Positions 43,439 to 55,071 of a DNA stretch of 64,000 nt are shown in pieces. Both the position numbers and the translations under genes were made by a program. The DNA lies in NCBI RefSeq assembly GCF_904846695.1, contig NZ_CAJHBR010000001.1, positions 186,001 through 250,000 on the forward strand. The letters run 5' to 3'. Within the stretch, counting starts at the first letter, position 1. Each line of letters opens with the position of its first letter. The DNA is from Psychrobacter urativorans. Lineage in GTDB: Bacteria > Pseudomonadota > Gammaproteobacteria > Pseudomonadales > Moraxellaceae. The notes below the pieces were generated by a model. That model had not been told where the DNA came from. It searched no databases and saw only the letters and a list, made by a program, of their open reading frames with translations.

Positions 43439-44239
43439 TTAACGTCGACGTAGTAATAGCTGCGAGATCACTACTAATACTATAGAGGCGGCTAGCAATA
43501 AGGTACCAATAGCATTGACTTCAGGTTTAAGCCCTACACGTACCATCGAATAAATCCTTAGCGGCAGAATCTCGTAGCTAGGGCCAGTGACAAAGGTCGA
43601 TACTACTACATCATCGAGCGATAAGGTGAAAGCGAGCAGCCAACCAGCCATCACTGCTGGCAATATTACTGGGATCAGCACAGTGCGTATCATCGTCGAT
43701 TCGCTGGCCCCTAAGTCACGTGCAGCCTCCATTAAGCTCTCATCTAAGCTACTCAAACGGGCGAATACGGTAATCACTACAAAGGGCAAACAGAAGGTAA
43801 TGTGCGCTAGTAACAGCGACACAAAGCCCAGCTCTAAGCCAATCAATAAAAACAGGGTCAACAAAGAAATAGCCAGTACAATCTCAGGCGACATCATCAA
43901 CACGAATAACAAGCCGTTCAATAGCCCTTTACCGCGAAAATTATAGCGATGCAAGGCCATAGCAGTCAGTACCCCTATCAAAGTTGATACAGTAGCAGCC
44001 ACTAACCCTAAGATAATAGAGTGCCAAAACGAATCAAGCATTGCCTGATTTTTAAATAGAGATTCGTACCACTTTAAGCTAAAACCGTCCCAGTTATAGC
44101 CTGTTTTTGACTTGTTAAAAGACATCACTACTAGCACAATGATAGGCAAATATAGCAAAGCGTAGATCAGTCCTAAATAGCCTTTAGCAGCGATACTACC
44201 GATCTTACCGTTCATTTTTATAGGGCGCGAATTAGACAT
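43439..44239 (-). CDS. potC: Spermidine/putrescine ABC transporter permease PotC
   Basis: Inner-membrane permease of the polyamine importer, 266 residues, with six hydrophobic spans. The permease loop EAARDLGASESTMIRTVLIP contacts the ATPase, and SLDDVVVSTFVTGPSYEILPLRI is nearly identical to that of E. coli PotC, which supports PotC over PotI. The start overlaps the potB stop as TAATG. It is last in potA-potB-potC. The expected periplasmic binding protein gene potD is not behind it; metR is. Confidence 0.93.
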   Translation of the reverse strand: MSNSRPIKMNGKIGSIAAKGYLGLIYALLYLPIIVLVVMSFNKSKTGYNWDGFSLKWYESLFKNQAMLDSFWHSIILGLVAATVSTLIGVLTAMALHRYNFRGKGLLNGLLFVLMMSPEIVLAISLLTLFLLIGLELGFVSLLLAHITFCLPFVVITVFARLSSLDESLMEAARDLGASESTMIRTVLIPVILPAVMAGWLLAFTLSLDDVVVSTFVTGPSYEILPLRIYSMVRVGLKPEVNAIGTLLLAASIVLVVISQLLLRRR

Positions 44240-45126
44240 TAGGCCACCTCATTAAAGTCAGTCTTGCCAATTCGGCGACTACTAGCTCGATAAGCCAGTA
44301 ATAATACCGCCATAGCTAAAGTTAACAGCACACTAGCCGCCGCACCAAATGGCCAATCTCGTGCATCTAGGAATTGGTTTTTTATCACATTCCCGACTAA
44401 TAAATTACGTGAGCCGCCCAAGATATCAGCGACATAGAACATGCCCATGGCTGGTAGTAATACCAGCAGCACCCCAGAGATAATACCAGGAGTAGTCAAG
44501 GGTAGAACGACATGCCAAAAAGTCTGTGATCTTGAGGCACCCAAATCTTGCGAGGCCAATAGCATGTCATCACGCAAGTCAGTAAACACTGCATATAAAG
44601 GCAACACCATAAAGGGAAATAGCAAATAAGTCAGGCCAACAATAACTGATCCTTGGGTATATAACATATCGATAGGAGTGTCGATGATGTCAATCGCCAA
44701 CAGCGCTTTGTTGAGCAAGCCATTAGTCGCCAGCAGTAACTTTAGCGCATAAACTCGCACTAATGAATTGGTCCAAAACGGCAATATTAATAGCAACATC
44801 AGCAAGGGTTGCCAGCGTGCCTTAGTTCTGGAGACAAGCCAAGCAAAAGGGTAGCCCAGCAGTAAGCAAATAAGAGTAGTGATACCTGCCATCCACAGCG
44901 AGTGGACAAACACCTCAAAATACAGTGGATCAACCATGCGTACATAGCTGTCAATACTGACCGGTAAGCTAATGAAGTCGCTAGTATCACGAGTCAAAAA
45001 GCTCACTGCTATTACCAATATATTTGGCAGTAGCGCAAAGATCAGCAGCCACCCCCAAATAAGCCATAACGTAGTGGTGCGAAATATACTTTTATTGCTC
45101 AGATGAGTAGCGCTTTTACCTGCCAT
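44239..45126 (-). CDS. potB: Spermidine/putrescine ABC transporter permease PotB
   Basis: Second permease of the polyamine importer, 295 residues, six spans. The matches to E. coli PotB are close: PLYFEVFVHSLWMA, LPFWTNSLVRVYALKLLL, then SQDLGASRSQTFWHVVLPL, LLPAMGMFYVADILGG and RDWPFGAAASVLLT. Both ends overlap neighbouring genes by one base (TAATG), so translation of all three is probably coupled. Confidence 0.94.
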   Translation of the reverse strand: MAGKSATHLSNKSIFRTTTLWLIWGWLLIFALLPNILVIAVSFLTRDTSDFISLPVSIDSYVRMVDPLYFEVFVHSLWMAGITTLICLLLGYPFAWLVSRTKARWQPLLMLLLILPFWTNSLVRVYALKLLLATNGLLNKALLAIDIIDTPIDMLYTQGSVIVGLTYLLFPFMVLPLYAVFTDLRDDMLLASQDLGASRSQTFWHVVLPLTTPGIISGVLLVLLPAMGMFYVADILGGSRNLLVGNVIKNQFLDARDWPFGAAASVLLTLAMAVLLLAYRASSRRIGKTDFNEVA

Positions 45127-46388
45127 TAGCTCAAATCCTTATGCACAGTTGCGCTACTCATATCGAAAATGGCTTTAGGTACGACTTCATCATCGATAGA
45201 GCCGTCATTAGGCAATACCCATTCCCAACCGTCGACCCAAGTGACTTTCACCGGCTCATTCATTTTGTAATCAAAGCTAGGGTCATCTTCATCAAAGAAC
45301 TCTGAGGCTTTTATAATATGGCCATTATCCAACTCAATAATAGAGTCTAGAGTACTGCCTTTGTAGTTACTCTCAATTACTCGACCTAGCAATCCAGAGT
45401 GAGAGCTGTCATTGGCTTCATAAATACGTAAGTCCTCTGGACGCAGTAGTAAATTAACGATATCACCAACCTTTACATCACTAACAAAGTTAGGACGGCG
45501 TAGATTACGCAAAGTAGCCGGTGTTGCTTGTGCTTGCGCCTCGCAGACTTCGACTTCGATACGGCCGTTAGTAACGAGTCCATCACGATCTGGCTGTTGC
45601 GGATAGACGTTCTTTACTTCAGCCTTAAATAGATTGGTTTCACCGATGAATTTGGCAGTAAATAGATTCGCTGGAGTTTCATAGATCTCAATAGGAGTGC
45701 CAATCTGCTGGAACTTGCCATCTTTCATCACTGCAATACGATCGGACATCGACAGCGCTTCTTCTTGATCGTGAGTGACGAATACAAAGGTGATACCTAG
45801 CTCACGTTGCAGACGTTTGAGCTCTGATTGCATCTGCAAGCGTAGCTTATAATCAAGCGCTGAGAGTGGCTCGTCTAGAAGGAGTAACTTGGGACGGTTG
45901 ATCACCGCACGAGCAATAGCCACCCGCTGCTGCTGACCACCAGACAAGTCTTGCGGACGACGATTGGCCAAAGCTTCTAGCTGCACCATTGCCAACATAT
46001 CGCGCACTTGAGTTTGAATCTCATCCTTCGGTACTTTTTTAAGCTTTAGCCCATAAGCAACGTTTTGCGCTACGGTCATATGAGGGAATAGAGCGTATTG
46101 TTGAAATACGGTATTGACCGGACGTTTATCAGCAGATAGCCCAGCCATTTGTACCCCATCTAACTGAATATTTCCGGCTGTCGGTTGCTCAAAGCCGGCA
46201 ATAAGGCGTAGCAAAGTCGTCTTACCACAGCCCGATGGGCCTAATAAAGTTAGGAACTCACCTTGTTTAATATCCAGATTGATATCTATTAATACTTCGG
46301 TTTTATCATAGGACTTTTTTAGCCCAGTTATTTTTAGTAGGGTATCAGTAGCAGCAGATGCTTGAGGGTTTACGTCTGAGTCAGTCAT
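45126..46388 (-). CDS. potA: Spermidine/putrescine ABC transporter ATPase PotA
   Basis: ATP-binding subunit of the polyamine importer, 420 residues. Walker A is GPSGCGKTT (about residue 54), with the Q-loop in [15 protein letters not shown]. The signature is [14 protein letters not shown], Walker B is [15 protein letters not shown], and the switch is [10 protein letters not shown]. The [21 protein letters not shown] segment is characteristic of PotA. The C-terminal regulatory OBD region ([14 protein letters not shown]) is about 40 residues longer than in E. coli. AGGAA precedes the ATG. It heads the potABC operon. Confidence 0.93.
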   Translation of the reverse strand: MTDSDVNPQASAATDTLLKITGLKKSYDKTEVLIDINLDIKQGEFLTLLGPSGCGKTTLLRLIAGFEQPTAGNIQLDGVQMAGLSADKRPVNTVFQQYALFPHMTVAQNVAYGLKLKKVPKDEIQTQVRDMLAMVQLEALANRRPQDLSGGQQQRVAIARAVINRPKLLLLDEPLSALDYKLRLQMQSELKRLQRELGITFVFVTHDQEEALSMSDRIAVMKDGKFQQIGTPIEIYETPANLFTAKFIGETNLFKAEVKNVYPQQPDRDGLVTNGRIEVEVCEAQAQATPATLRNLRRPNFVSDVKVGDIVNLLLRPEDLRIYEANDSSHSGLLGRVIESNYKGSTLDSIIELDNGHIIKASEFFDEDDPSFDYKMNEPVKVTWVDGWEWVLPNDGSIDDEVVPKAIFDMSSATVHKDLS

Positions 46389-46927
46389 GATCGAGATTCC
46401 TAAGAGACCAAAATAGAAGGTGTCTGTAGTGAGAGAGCAGTTAGGTAATATGCTTAATATAAACGCTTAACGTCGAGACCTAATAGTAAAGCTTGGCATT
46501 AGGCATAAGCTCAATGTAATTGTTGCGTATTATAACAAACCTTCCCTATAAGTTGCTGCAAGTTACGCAGGCTATACTTTATTGCGCCTAAACTATGGCG
46601 TTACCGTTTAGTTGACTGACTGCCTAAGATTTCATTGAATGCTAATGACTGTAGCTGTGCTGATAGGTCTGGCTAACATAAAAGCCCATACGGTTTGAAA
46701 ACAGCTAATAAACTGAGGGCTGACATAACGGTTTAGAAACAGCTAATAAACTGAGGGCTGACATAATATGAGGGCTATTTGATGCTTTGATGACAGCCAT
46801 CTGTATTGGTCAATGACTAAGCGACAGCTGCTAATATTAAATTTTTTATTATTATTTTACTTTTATTGCTATACAATAATTTTGATACTAATGAATAATA
46901 TAACCCATTTATAATCAAGGATTGCTA
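46389..46927. other. Spacer between divergent potA and carbonic anhydrase genes
   Basis: No gene is seen in these 539 bases. They contain a 38-bp tandem duplication (listed separately) and an A+T-rich run just before the carbonic anhydrase gene that may hold its promoter. Confidence 0.45.
46691..46766. repeat. 38-bp tandem repeat, two copies
   Basis: The unit begins cggtttgaaa and ends gggctgacataa. The second copy, 46729-46766, differs at two positions (cggtttagaa). A third partial word, tgagggct, follows. The two copies are almost identical, which suggests a recent slippage event. Confidence 0.9.
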
Positions 46928-47563
46928 ATGCCTAATGCTAATCGCCCAAAAACAGGAACGGAAGCGCTTGCATTGCTTAAAGAGGGCAATAGGCGCTATG
47001 TGGATAGTTTAACTAGTGATCCATCGATGCAGCGTCGTCCAGAATTAGTCAGAGATCAAGATCCACTAGCTATTATTTTAGGCTGCTCGGATGCTAGGGT
47101 GCCCGTAGAAATTGTCTTCGATCAAGGTTTAGGTGATTTATTTGTGATCCGAGTAGCCGGTAATATAGTAGCACCGTCACAAATCGGGTCTATTGAGTTC
47201 GCTGCTGAAAAGTTCGATACTAAATTAGTAGTTGTACTAGGTCATTCAAATTGTGGAGCGGTAAGCGCTTGTGTAGATACCCTAATTAATCCTGAGAAAA
47301 ACTATTCACCAAATTTACAGTCTATCGTTGATCGTATCCGTCCAAGTGTCTATAACTTACATGAACTGGCCACTGCTAATGGGCAAGATGTGGATGCCGA
47401 AGAGCTTATAAATCGCTCTATACGCGCCAATGTACGCATGTCAGTGAGTCAGCTCAAACACGGCTCACGAGCTTTAGAAGATTTATCAAGTACCGGCCAG
47501 CTGTTAATCGTTGGCGCAGAATACAATATTGACACTGGCAAAGTACGCTTTTTAGACAGCTAA
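46928..47563 (+). CDS. Beta-class carbonic anhydrase
   Basis: Interconverts CO2 and bicarbonate, giving bicarbonate for carboxylases. Zinc ligands are the cysteine in LGCSDARVP, with its Asp-Arg dyad, and the His and Cys in GHSNCGAVSA. VIRVAGNIVAPSQIGSIEFA is also typical. The frame opens at a TTG at 46922; I start at the ATG at 46928, which has AAGGA six bases before it, giving 211 residues. The protein is cytosolic. It appears monocistronic. Confidence 0.95.
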   Translation: MPNANRPKTGTEALALLKEGNRRYVDSLTSDPSMQRRPELVRDQDPLAIILGCSDARVPVEIVFDQGLGDLFVIRVAGNIVAPSQIGSIEFAAEKFDTKLVVVLGHSNCGAVSACVDTLINPEKNYSPNLQSIVDRIRPSVYNLHELATANGQDVDAEELINRSIRANVRMSVSQLKHGSRALEDLSSTGQLLIVGAEYNIDTGKVRFLDS

Positions 47564-47692
47564 TAAAGTACTCTCGACTAGCAGAAGATAGCGAAGTCGC
47601 TGATAAAGGCACTTTGGTTGTTTTTTGCTATAACATTATCGATAGCAGTAATATCTGTGCTAATAACATTATTTTAAAAAGTGAGAACAATT

Positions 47693-48304
47693 ATGTCTAA
47701 TGACACTAATCCTAATACTAATAACATCAATGCTAATAACACTAATGCCAAGAGCAATGACAGCAGCAATCATATCTCTCAACCTGCGACTAGTATCCAA
47801 GTGCCGGGGGTGCAGCCTATCGCTATGGTGACTAGTGGCTTTACCTTTAATCACACTATGCTAAGAGTCAAAGATCCCATTAAGTCTTTGAGTTTTTATA
47901 CTGGAATTTTAGGTATGAGCTTATTAGCTATCAAAAAGTTCCCCGAAATGGGCTTTGATTTATACTTTTTGGCTAAGTTGACTGATGAGGAGCGTGACAA
48001 TCTACCAGCGGGTGATGATTTGGCTATCTATGCCTTCCGTCAGCGTGGTATCTTGGAATTGACGCATAATTATGGCACTGAAACTCAGCAGGACTTTAGC
48101 TATCATGATGGCAACGAAGAGCCACAAGGCTTTGGTCATATTTGCTTTACTGTGCCCGATTTAGAAGCTGCGGTTGCTTGGTTTGATGATAACAAGGTTG
48201 ATTTTAAAAAACGTCCAGAACAAGGTAGTATGAAAAACATCGCTTTTATTAAAGATGTTGATGGTTATTGGATTGAGATTGTGCAGGCCGACTTGATGGG
48301 CTAG
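47693..48304 (+). CDS. gloA: Lactoylglutathione lyase (glyoxalase I)
   Basis: GloA converts the hemithioacetal of methylglyoxal and glutathione to S-lactoylglutathione. The metal ligands are visible: His in FNHTMLRVKDP, Glu in LELTHNYGTE, His in FGHICFTVPD and Glu in GYWIEIVQ. The enzyme core starts at about residue 45. Before it lies an Asn/Ser/Thr-rich tail (TNPNTNNINANN), so the 203 residues exceed the 135-185 of common bacterial forms; the fold spacing resembles the longer plant/yeast-like type. A GTG at 47681 is in frame; the ATG at 47693 is preferred. Confidence 0.94.
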   Translation: MSNDTNPNTNNINANNTNAKSNDSSNHISQPATSIQVPGVQPIAMVTSGFTFNHTMLRVKDPIKSLSFYTGILGMSLLAIKKFPEMGFDLYFLAKLTDEERDNLPAGDDLAIYAFRQRGILELTHNYGTETQQDFSYHDGNEEPQGFGHICFTVPDLEAAVAWFDDNKVDFKKRPEQGSMKNIAFIKDVDGYWIEIVQADLMG

Positions 48305-48426
48305 TGCTTTAATCGCCGTTAGTTTTGCTTATCGAACTCTATAATGGTTAAGTAATATAGTTTTGTGCTTGATAGTTTCAATAGCCTAGCGATAAACACC
48401 ATAAAAAAGACAGGAATAATGATTCT

Positions 48427-49359
48427 ATGCCTACCTCTGATACTGACGTTGCAGCGGCTCCTACGGAAGCTCTGACTTACCAAACTATCACTGGCACTGC
48501 TAATGAGCTATTAATAAGCTTTATAGAGCGTGTTCCTTATCTAGTAGCAGCAATAATAGTCATGCTGATTTTTTGGTTGCTATCCAAAGTTTTTAAAAAG
48601 GTTGTGATTAAACTATTAGGCAAACAGCGTAACCATCAAAACTTAATCAAAGTCTTTCAGCGAGTAGGCGCGGCGCTGATATTTTTTATTGGTTTTATGA
48701 TAGCTATGGTAGTTGCTATTCCCGGTTTTACTCCTGCTAAATTAATTGGTGCTTTGGGTATCGGTTCAGTAGCTATCGGCTTTGCTTTTAAAGATATTTT
48801 CCAAAACTTGCTATCGGGTATTTTGTTATTGTTATCAGAGCCATTTCGTATCGGCGATCAAATCGTCTCCGGTAGTTTTGAAGGTACCGTTGAAGATATC
48901 AAAATCCGTGCTACTACGATTCGTACCTATGATGGTCGACAAGTAGTAATCCCTAACTCAGACCTTTATACCTCGGCTTTGACGGTCAACACCGCTTATA
49001 AACAGCGCCGCTTACAGCTAGCTGTGGGCATCGGTTATGCTGATGATATTGAACAGGCCAAAGCACAGATTATCCAAGCGTTAACTAGAGCAAACACGGT
49101 TTCAACCTTAGCTGCACCAAGCGTTATCGCTACTAATTTGGGAGATTCAACGGTTGATTTGATCGTGCGCTGGTTCATTGAAGATGGTACCCAAGCCAAC
49201 AAAGTGGCTTCTATTGATCAAGTCCTGATCGAAGTCAAAAAAGCGCTGGATAGCGCCGGTATAGATATGCCATTCCCAGTACGTACTTTAGATTTAAGTG
49301 ATCCTTCAGTATCAGCCATAGCCAAGCAAATAAAGCAGCAACAGGATAAGGATAGCTAG
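48427..49359 (+). CDS. MscS-family mechanosensitive channel
   Basis: A small-conductance mechanosensitive channel, 310 residues, that releases solutes at hypo-osmotic shock. Three N-terminal spans lie at about residues 33-130. The pore helix region LIGALGIGSVAIGFAFKDIFQNLLSG holds the Gly/Ala pattern of TM3. The beta domain follows with EPFRIGDQIVSGSFEGTVE and IRTYDGRQVVIPNSDLY, and then the C-terminal alpha/beta domain. Length is close to E. coli MscS (286). It stands alone after gloA; AGGAAT lies 11 bases before the ATG. Confidence 0.94.
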   Translation: MPTSDTDVAAAPTEALTYQTITGTANELLISFIERVPYLVAAIIVMLIFWLLSKVFKKVVIKLLGKQRNHQNLIKVFQRVGAALIFFIGFMIAMVVAIPGFTPAKLIGALGIGSVAIGFAFKDIFQNLLSGILLLLSEPFRIGDQIVSGSFEGTVEDIKIRATTIRTYDGRQVVIPNSDLYTSALTVNTAYKQRRLQLAVGIGYADDIEQAKAQIIQALTRANTVSTLAAPSVIATNLGDSTVDLIVRWFIEDGTQANKVASIDQVLIEVKKALDSAGIDMPFPVRTLDLSDPSVSAIAKQIKQQQDKDS

Positions 49360-49520
49360 GTTTAGCAATTGGATTTAGTAACTGGGTTTAGTAAGCAACT
49401 GGGCCTGCTAAGTAGTTTGCATAAACCGCTGCTAGCTGTAGTGACTAATTTGAGTAATTGCTGGCCGATCTATGGTCTATTCGCTGGTCAAATTCGTTAT
49501 GGTAGCTAAGGTTTGAGCAC

Positions 49521-49554
49521 AAAAAAACCGCCACTATCGAGGATAGAGCGGCTT
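49521..49554 (-). terminator. Terminator of the cytochrome c' gene
   Basis: Read leftward, agccgct and agcggttt arms with an inner ctatc/gatag stem are followed by a seven-base T-run, 33 bases after the stop. Confidence 0.75.
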
Positions 49555-49586
49555 CATAATTCTACTGATCTATTAAATTAATAGTA

Positions 49587-50060
49587 TTAGTCGTCTTTAT
49601 CTACTTGGTAATCATCATGGCATGATTTACAGCTTTTACCGACCGCACCAACAGCCATCTTTATATCGTCAGCAGAAGTTGCTGTTTGTGCCACAACATT
49701 CAACTCAGCACTAGCCTGCTGAAAATCTTCCGCTTTGGCTTTGAAGTCGGCCATATCAGTCCAAACTGCTTCTTTAGCATTACCAATGGCTGCTTTATCT
49801 TCAAAATGAACCCAAGGGCTCTTAGATTCTTCCGCTAAAAATGAGGCTTGCTCTTTTAAAGTTACCGCATCAAAAGTATCAGGCTCTTTTACCATCCCAC
49901 CTATTGATTTCATGGTATCACCGTAGTTCTTCATGATATCTTGACGGGCTTTTACATCAGGATTGGTAGGGCCGCTACAGGCGCTTAAGCCTAGTGCCAA
50001 AGTCATCAAAGTGACGCTAGTGATAGATTTTAATGAGGTAAGGTTATAAAATTTTGACAT
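49587..50060 (-). CDS. Cytochrome c' family protein
   Basis: A 157-residue exported cytochrome of the c' (class II) type, a four-helix bundle that binds NO in relatives. The signal peptide ends LSAC, with the likely lipidated cysteine at C28. The haem motif CKSCHDDYQ lies at the extreme C-terminus, as is usual for class II. Upstream helices include VKARQDIMKNYGDTMKSIGGM. AAAGGAG precedes the ATG. Function in NO protection is known for some relatives and not demonstrated here. Confidence 0.9.
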   Translation of the reverse strand: MSKFYNLTSLKSITSVTLMTLALGLSACSGPTNPDVKARQDIMKNYGDTMKSIGGMVKEPDTFDAVTLKEQASFLAEESKSPWVHFEDKAAIGNAKEAVWTDMADFKAKAEDFQQASAELNVVAQTATSADDIKMAVGAVGKSCKSCHDDYQVDKDD

Positions 50061-50182
50061 AGTAAAACTCCTTTATACGTGGCTTGTGATAAGCGTATTA
50101 AATCATACTGACCTTAAAGTGCTTATGCAAAAACAAGTGGCTACGTTAGACTAGCTATAAATAAAGTATCTCTTATAAAGTT

Positions 50183-50207
50183 AAGGTCAGCTACAGGAGC
50201 TGACCTT
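50183..50207. terminator. Perfect hairpin downstream of hemF
   Basis: The ten-bp perfect arms aaggtcagct and agctgacctt enclose a five-base loop. The T-run on the minus strand is poor, yet it lies about 85 bases after hemF and is the only candidate terminator. Confidence 0.55.
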
Positions 50208-50292
50208 CGGATATGCTAAACGTTTACTAGCAAATCTAATTTTATAACGTAAGACATTTATCTGCTTATCAGAGTTATTATGCCAATAAAGA

Positions 50293-51324
<1,032 letters not shown>

Positions 51325-51487
51325 TTAGGACTTAGAACTCAGCAGTGGCAACTTAGAACTCAGCAATCGTCAATTCACAAAACGCTCTAACTAATGATCG
51401 CTCTAGTATTAAGCATTGAGAAACTAAGGTCTTAATGGTCAAAGGCTTTAAAGCGCTATTTTTTATTATTAAAGTACCAGCAGTGTT

Positions 51488-52243
51488 CTAAATTTCTGGG
51501 TCTAGTAAATGGCCCATGCGATCACGTTTAGTGGCCAAATAATCAGCATTCATAGCATTGACCCCTACTACTAGAGGCACGCGCTCAACCACTTCGATAT
51601 CATGCTCAGTTAGATAAGCGATTTTGTCTGGATTGTTAGTAATTAGTCGAACCTTGTCAACGGCTACATGAGCCAGCATAGCGCCACACATATCATAAGT
51701 GCGAGCATCGGCTGGAAAGCCTAGCATAAGATTGGCATCCAAAGTATCATGACCTTGATCTTGCAGAGCATAGGCTCGGATCTTATTGGTCAAGCCAATT
51801 CCGCGACCTTCTTGACGCAAATATAAGATAGCGCCACAGCCTTCCGCTTGAATGGCCTGCATGGCAGTATTTAGTTGCGCCCCACAATCACATTTAAGCG
51901 AGCTAAAGGCATCGCCGGTTAGACATTCAGAGTGAATACGTACTAAAGGCACTGTTTTATGATGCTCATCAAGCTGCTGACCACCGTTATTACTAGCCGC
52001 ATTTACACTGGGCAAAACTTTGTCAGTTGACTTGTTATTAGTGCTTTCAGCTGAGCGGTCAGTAGCAGTAATAGCAGCCACTTGGTTACTGCTAATGGCA
52101 CTACGCAAGGTATCTTGCTCGTCAACAGGCAGGCCAACTGTGAGCATTACATGCTCTTGACCATCACCGTTTTCAAACATGTGGATATCGAACTCGCCAT
52201 GACGAGTAGGTAATTTAGCACTGGTAATAAAATGATATGACAT
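51488..52243 (-). CDS. ribA: GTP cyclohydrolase II with an inserted linker
   Basis: RibA opens GTP to the first riboflavin precursor. The zinc cysteines stand in [20 protein letters not shown]. Next come [20 protein letters not shown] and [18 protein letters not shown], all canonical. The length is 251 against about 196 in E. coli. The extra residues are a Ser/Asn/Thr-rich insertion (residues about 40-90, around [12 protein letters not shown] and [12 protein letters not shown]) between the first strands and the catalytic core. The frame is unbroken and the core complete. GCAGGA precedes the ATG. It has no DHBP synthase fusion. Confidence 0.95.
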   Translation of the reverse strand: MSYHFITSAKLPTRHGEFDIHMFENGDGQEHVMLTVGLPVDEQDTLRSAISSNQVAAITATDRSAESTNNKSTDKVLPSVNAASNNGGQQLDEHHKTVPLVRIHSECLTGDAFSSLKCDCGAQLNTAMQAIQAEGCGAILYLRQEGRGIGLTNKIRAYALQDQGHDTLDANLMLGFPADARTYDMCGAMLAHVAVDKVRLITNNPDKIAYLTEHDIEVVERVPLVVGVNAMNADYLATKRDRMGHLLDPEI

Positions 52244-52788
52244 TACTGTCCTGCATAGGCCGATGATGTAAACGGTACAAAGTATGAGTGTTATGATTAT
52301 TGGGCTGATGGCGACCTTGTTAGTAGGTGAGCTATTAGTAACCGATAAATAACAACGATGAGTGCTAGCTATATTGGCATCAATACCCAGAATACTAGTC
52401 TACGTTAGCTTTACTAGTCACTTCACTAGCAATAAAACACATAAAATTCACAGAGTAGCCACGATGATTGGAGCGATGGGCTAAAAAAAATGCTATTATG
52501 CCATACTATTTTAACAGATACAGTCCCGAGTCTTTGCCCTTACATTACTGTATCGTCATCAACATTTAGTATGAATACTCAGCAACAGTGTTTATTATTG
52601 AGTCTTACTATAAATGATTAGTGGCGATGCACTAAACATATCGTTATCTACAGTCAATAATTGCAAGCTTTATGCCGCTATTGTCAAGATTGTAGAATAT
52701 CCATGTCTCCGCATCATAACGATAACGGAGCGCATTTGATAGGGTAAGGCGGCACCTTGTCAGCAGATTGGTAGGTATAGCACGGTTT
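52244..52788. other. Spacer between divergent ribA and dxs
   Basis: No gene is seen in these 545 bases. An A-run followed by tgctattatgccatactat near 52490-52510 looks like promoter sequence, but no box is certain. No FMN riboswitch was recognised. Confidence 0.4.
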
Positions 52789-54840
52789 ATGCAGCAGTCA
52801 CCTCATTCCCCACAGTCTCGGTCAGCGTCTACTTCGACGTCATCAGCTACTGAGTCTGCTGCACACCTAAACGGTTTGCAACAGACTTATGTGACGATTC
52901 CGCATACACGTCCTCAGACCTTGTTATTGGATAGTATCGATAATCCCTCTGACCTTAAGACATTATCTACCGATAAGCTAATCACTCTAGCTGACGAGTT
53001 ACGCTTGTTTTTATTATATGCAGTTGGTCAAAGTGGCGGTCATTTCGGTGCCAACTTGGGCGTGGTTGAACTTACTATTGCTTTGCATTATTTATTAGAT
53101 GCACCGCGCGATCAGATCGTTTGGGATGTAGGTCATCAAGCTTATGGTCATAAAGTCCTGACTAGCCGCCGTGAAAAACTCATTGGTATTCGTGCTAAGG
53201 CGGGCCTAACGGCGTTTCCTGAGCGTGCAGAATCTATCTACGACACCTTTGGGGTAGGTCATTCATCGACTTCTATTTCAGCCGGCCTAGGCATGAGCTT
53301 AGCCTTGCGTTACCAAAAGCGTGAGCAGACAGTCGCTTGTATTATCGGTGATGGTGCTATGAGCGGTGGCATGGCTTTTGAAGCGATGAATGATGCCGTG
53401 CAACAAGATGCTGATTTATTGGTTATCCTTAATGATAACGATATGTCTATATCTTGTTCGATAGGGGGCTTTTCACGGCATTTAGCGATGTTGTGGGAAT
53501 CCGGCTATCAAGTTGATATTTCAGAAACGGGTGAACCAGTTCTGCGTCAGCGCCCTAGCATGCAGGACTTCGATCGACGCAAACGTCATAAGCAGCATCG
53601 TGAGGTGCCTAAGATTGAAGATAATTTATTTAAAGCTATTGGCTTTACCTACTTTGGCCCATTTGACGGTCATAATTTGCCGGAGCTTCTGCGGGTATTA
53701 GGTAGAGCCAAGCAGATAAAAGGCCCAGTATTAGTTCATATCTATACTACTAAAGGCAAAGGCTTTGCGCCTGCTGAAGCAGATCCTGTTGGCTTTCATG
53801 CCATAGGTAAAGTAGCCGCTGTTGACAGTGTGAAAGATTTGCAGACTAAGCCTGACTTGCAGCAAAAAACGCCTCTGAAGTATTCGCAAGTATTTGGACA
53901 GTTTTTGTGTGACAAAGCGCCACAGGATGATAAACTGCTGGCCATTACTCCGGCTATGGAAGAAGGCTCGGGAATGACGGACTTCGCTCGTCAATATCCT
54001 GAGCGTTTTTTCGATGTGGCGATTGCTGAGCAGCATGCAGTGACCCTAGCGGCAGGGATGGCTACTCAAGGTGTTAAGCCTATAGTAGCTATTTATTCCA
54101 CCTTTTTACAGCGCGGCTATGATCAGCTCATTCATGATGTGGCCTTACAGAATCTGGATGTAACCTTTGCCATCGATCGTGCTGGCTTGGTGGGGGAAGA
54201 TGGGGCAACTCACGCAGGAATATTTGATTTTGCCTTCTTGCGTTGTGTTCCTAATATACTAATTGCTGCCCCTAAAGATGAAAACGAGTGCTACCATCTA
54301 TTGAATACTTGTTATGAGTATCAAGGCTGTAGTGCTGTACGTTATCCACGTGGTAATGGGGTAGGCGCTGCTATTGAGCTACCAGCACAGCAATATCCAA
54401 TAGGGCGCGGAGTAGTGGAGTTAGTATTAGGCGCAGATAATGCGGTCACTAAGCTGGCGATTTTAGCCTTTGGTACTTTAGTTGCGACAGCGCAACAAGC
54501 TGCTGCTATGCTGATGGATAGTCATACTGATATTCAAGTCCAAGTGGTCAATATGCGCTGGGTCAAACCTCTAGACACTCAACTGTTAGAGAGCTTGATT
54601 AGCCAAGGAGTCACCCATATTGCTACTGTAGAAGAGCATGTGATTATGGGCGGCGCTGGTAGTGCGGTAAATGAGTATTTGCTAAATAGCTCGCCGGCCT
54701 TTAAGTCTAATAGACCGGCTATTGCTAATATTGGTATTCCTGATAGCTTTTTGGCTCATGGTTCACCTTTAGAGCAGTTAGTTGATGCTGGTTTAGATAC
54801 GACTGGTGTGGTTGCCCAGTTACAAGCCCTAGTAGTCTGA
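52789..54840 (+). CDS. dxs: 1-deoxy-D-xylulose-5-phosphate synthase
   Basis: Dxs condenses pyruvate and glyceraldehyde 3-phosphate with thiamine diphosphate. Its product feeds isoprenoids, PdxJ and ThiG, both encoded in this window. The thiamine motif is [17 protein letters not shown], ending in LNDNDMSIS. The catalytic His lies in [17 protein letters not shown], and the pyrimidine domain includes [17 protein letters not shown]. The frame opens at TTG 52768; the ATG at 52789 gives 683 residues, about 60 above the common length. The extra residues are an N-terminal Ser/Thr/Gln-rich tail (about 45 residues) and a loop near residue 250 ([20 protein letters not shown]). A terminator follows. Confidence 0.97.
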   Translation: MQQSPHSPQSRSASTSTSSATESAAHLNGLQQTYVTIPHTRPQTLLLDSIDNPSDLKTLSTDKLITLADELRLFLLYAVGQSGGHFGANLGVVELTIALHYLLDAPRDQIVWDVGHQAYGHKVLTSRREKLIGIRAKAGLTAFPERAESIYDTFGVGHSSTSISAGLGMSLALRYQKREQTVACIIGDGAMSGGMAFEAMNDAVQQDADLLVILNDNDMSISCSIGGFSRHLAMLWESGYQVDISETGEPVLRQRPSMQDFDRRKRHKQHREVPKIEDNLFKAIGFTYFGPFDGHNLPELLRVLGRAKQIKGPVLVHIYTTKGKGFAPAEADPVGFHAIGKVAAVDSVKDLQTKPDLQQKTPLKYSQVFGQFLCDKAPQDDKLLAITPAMEEGSGMTDFARQYPERFFDVAIAEQHAVTLAAGMATQGVKPIVAIYSTFLQRGYDQLIHDVALQNLDVTFAIDRAGLVGEDGATHAGIFDFAFLRCVPNILIAAPKDENECYHLLNTCYEYQGCSAVRYPRGNGVGAAIELPAQQYPIGRGVVELVLGADNAVTKLAILAFGTLVATAQQAAAMLMDSHTDIQVQVVNMRWVKPLDTQLLESLISQGVTHIATVEEHVIMGGAGSAVNEYLLNSSPAFKSNRPAIANIGIPDSFLAHGSPLEQLVDAGLDTTGVVAQLQALVV

Positions 54841-54843
54841 TAG

Positions 54844-54896
54844 TGGCTGTAATAGGCGCCTACTAAATAGTGGGCTGCTATTACAGCCATTATTTT
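54844..54896 (+). terminator. Terminator of dxs
   Basis: The arms tggctgtaatag and ctattacagcca form a perfect 12-bp stem around a 22-base loop. A T-rich run follows. Confidence 0.7.
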
Positions 54897-55071
54897 TATA
54901 GCAATTGTTGTTAAACTTACGGTTGCTAAAATCGCTGTTATTAGAGCCACTAGGTAATAATTTCACAGCGCTTTAAAAGCAAAAAACTTTATAGATCATC
55001 TCTTTAGAGTTATATTATTTTACAGCTTAAATACTATTTCGTTTTTTATTCCTCAAACAGACAGGTTATTT

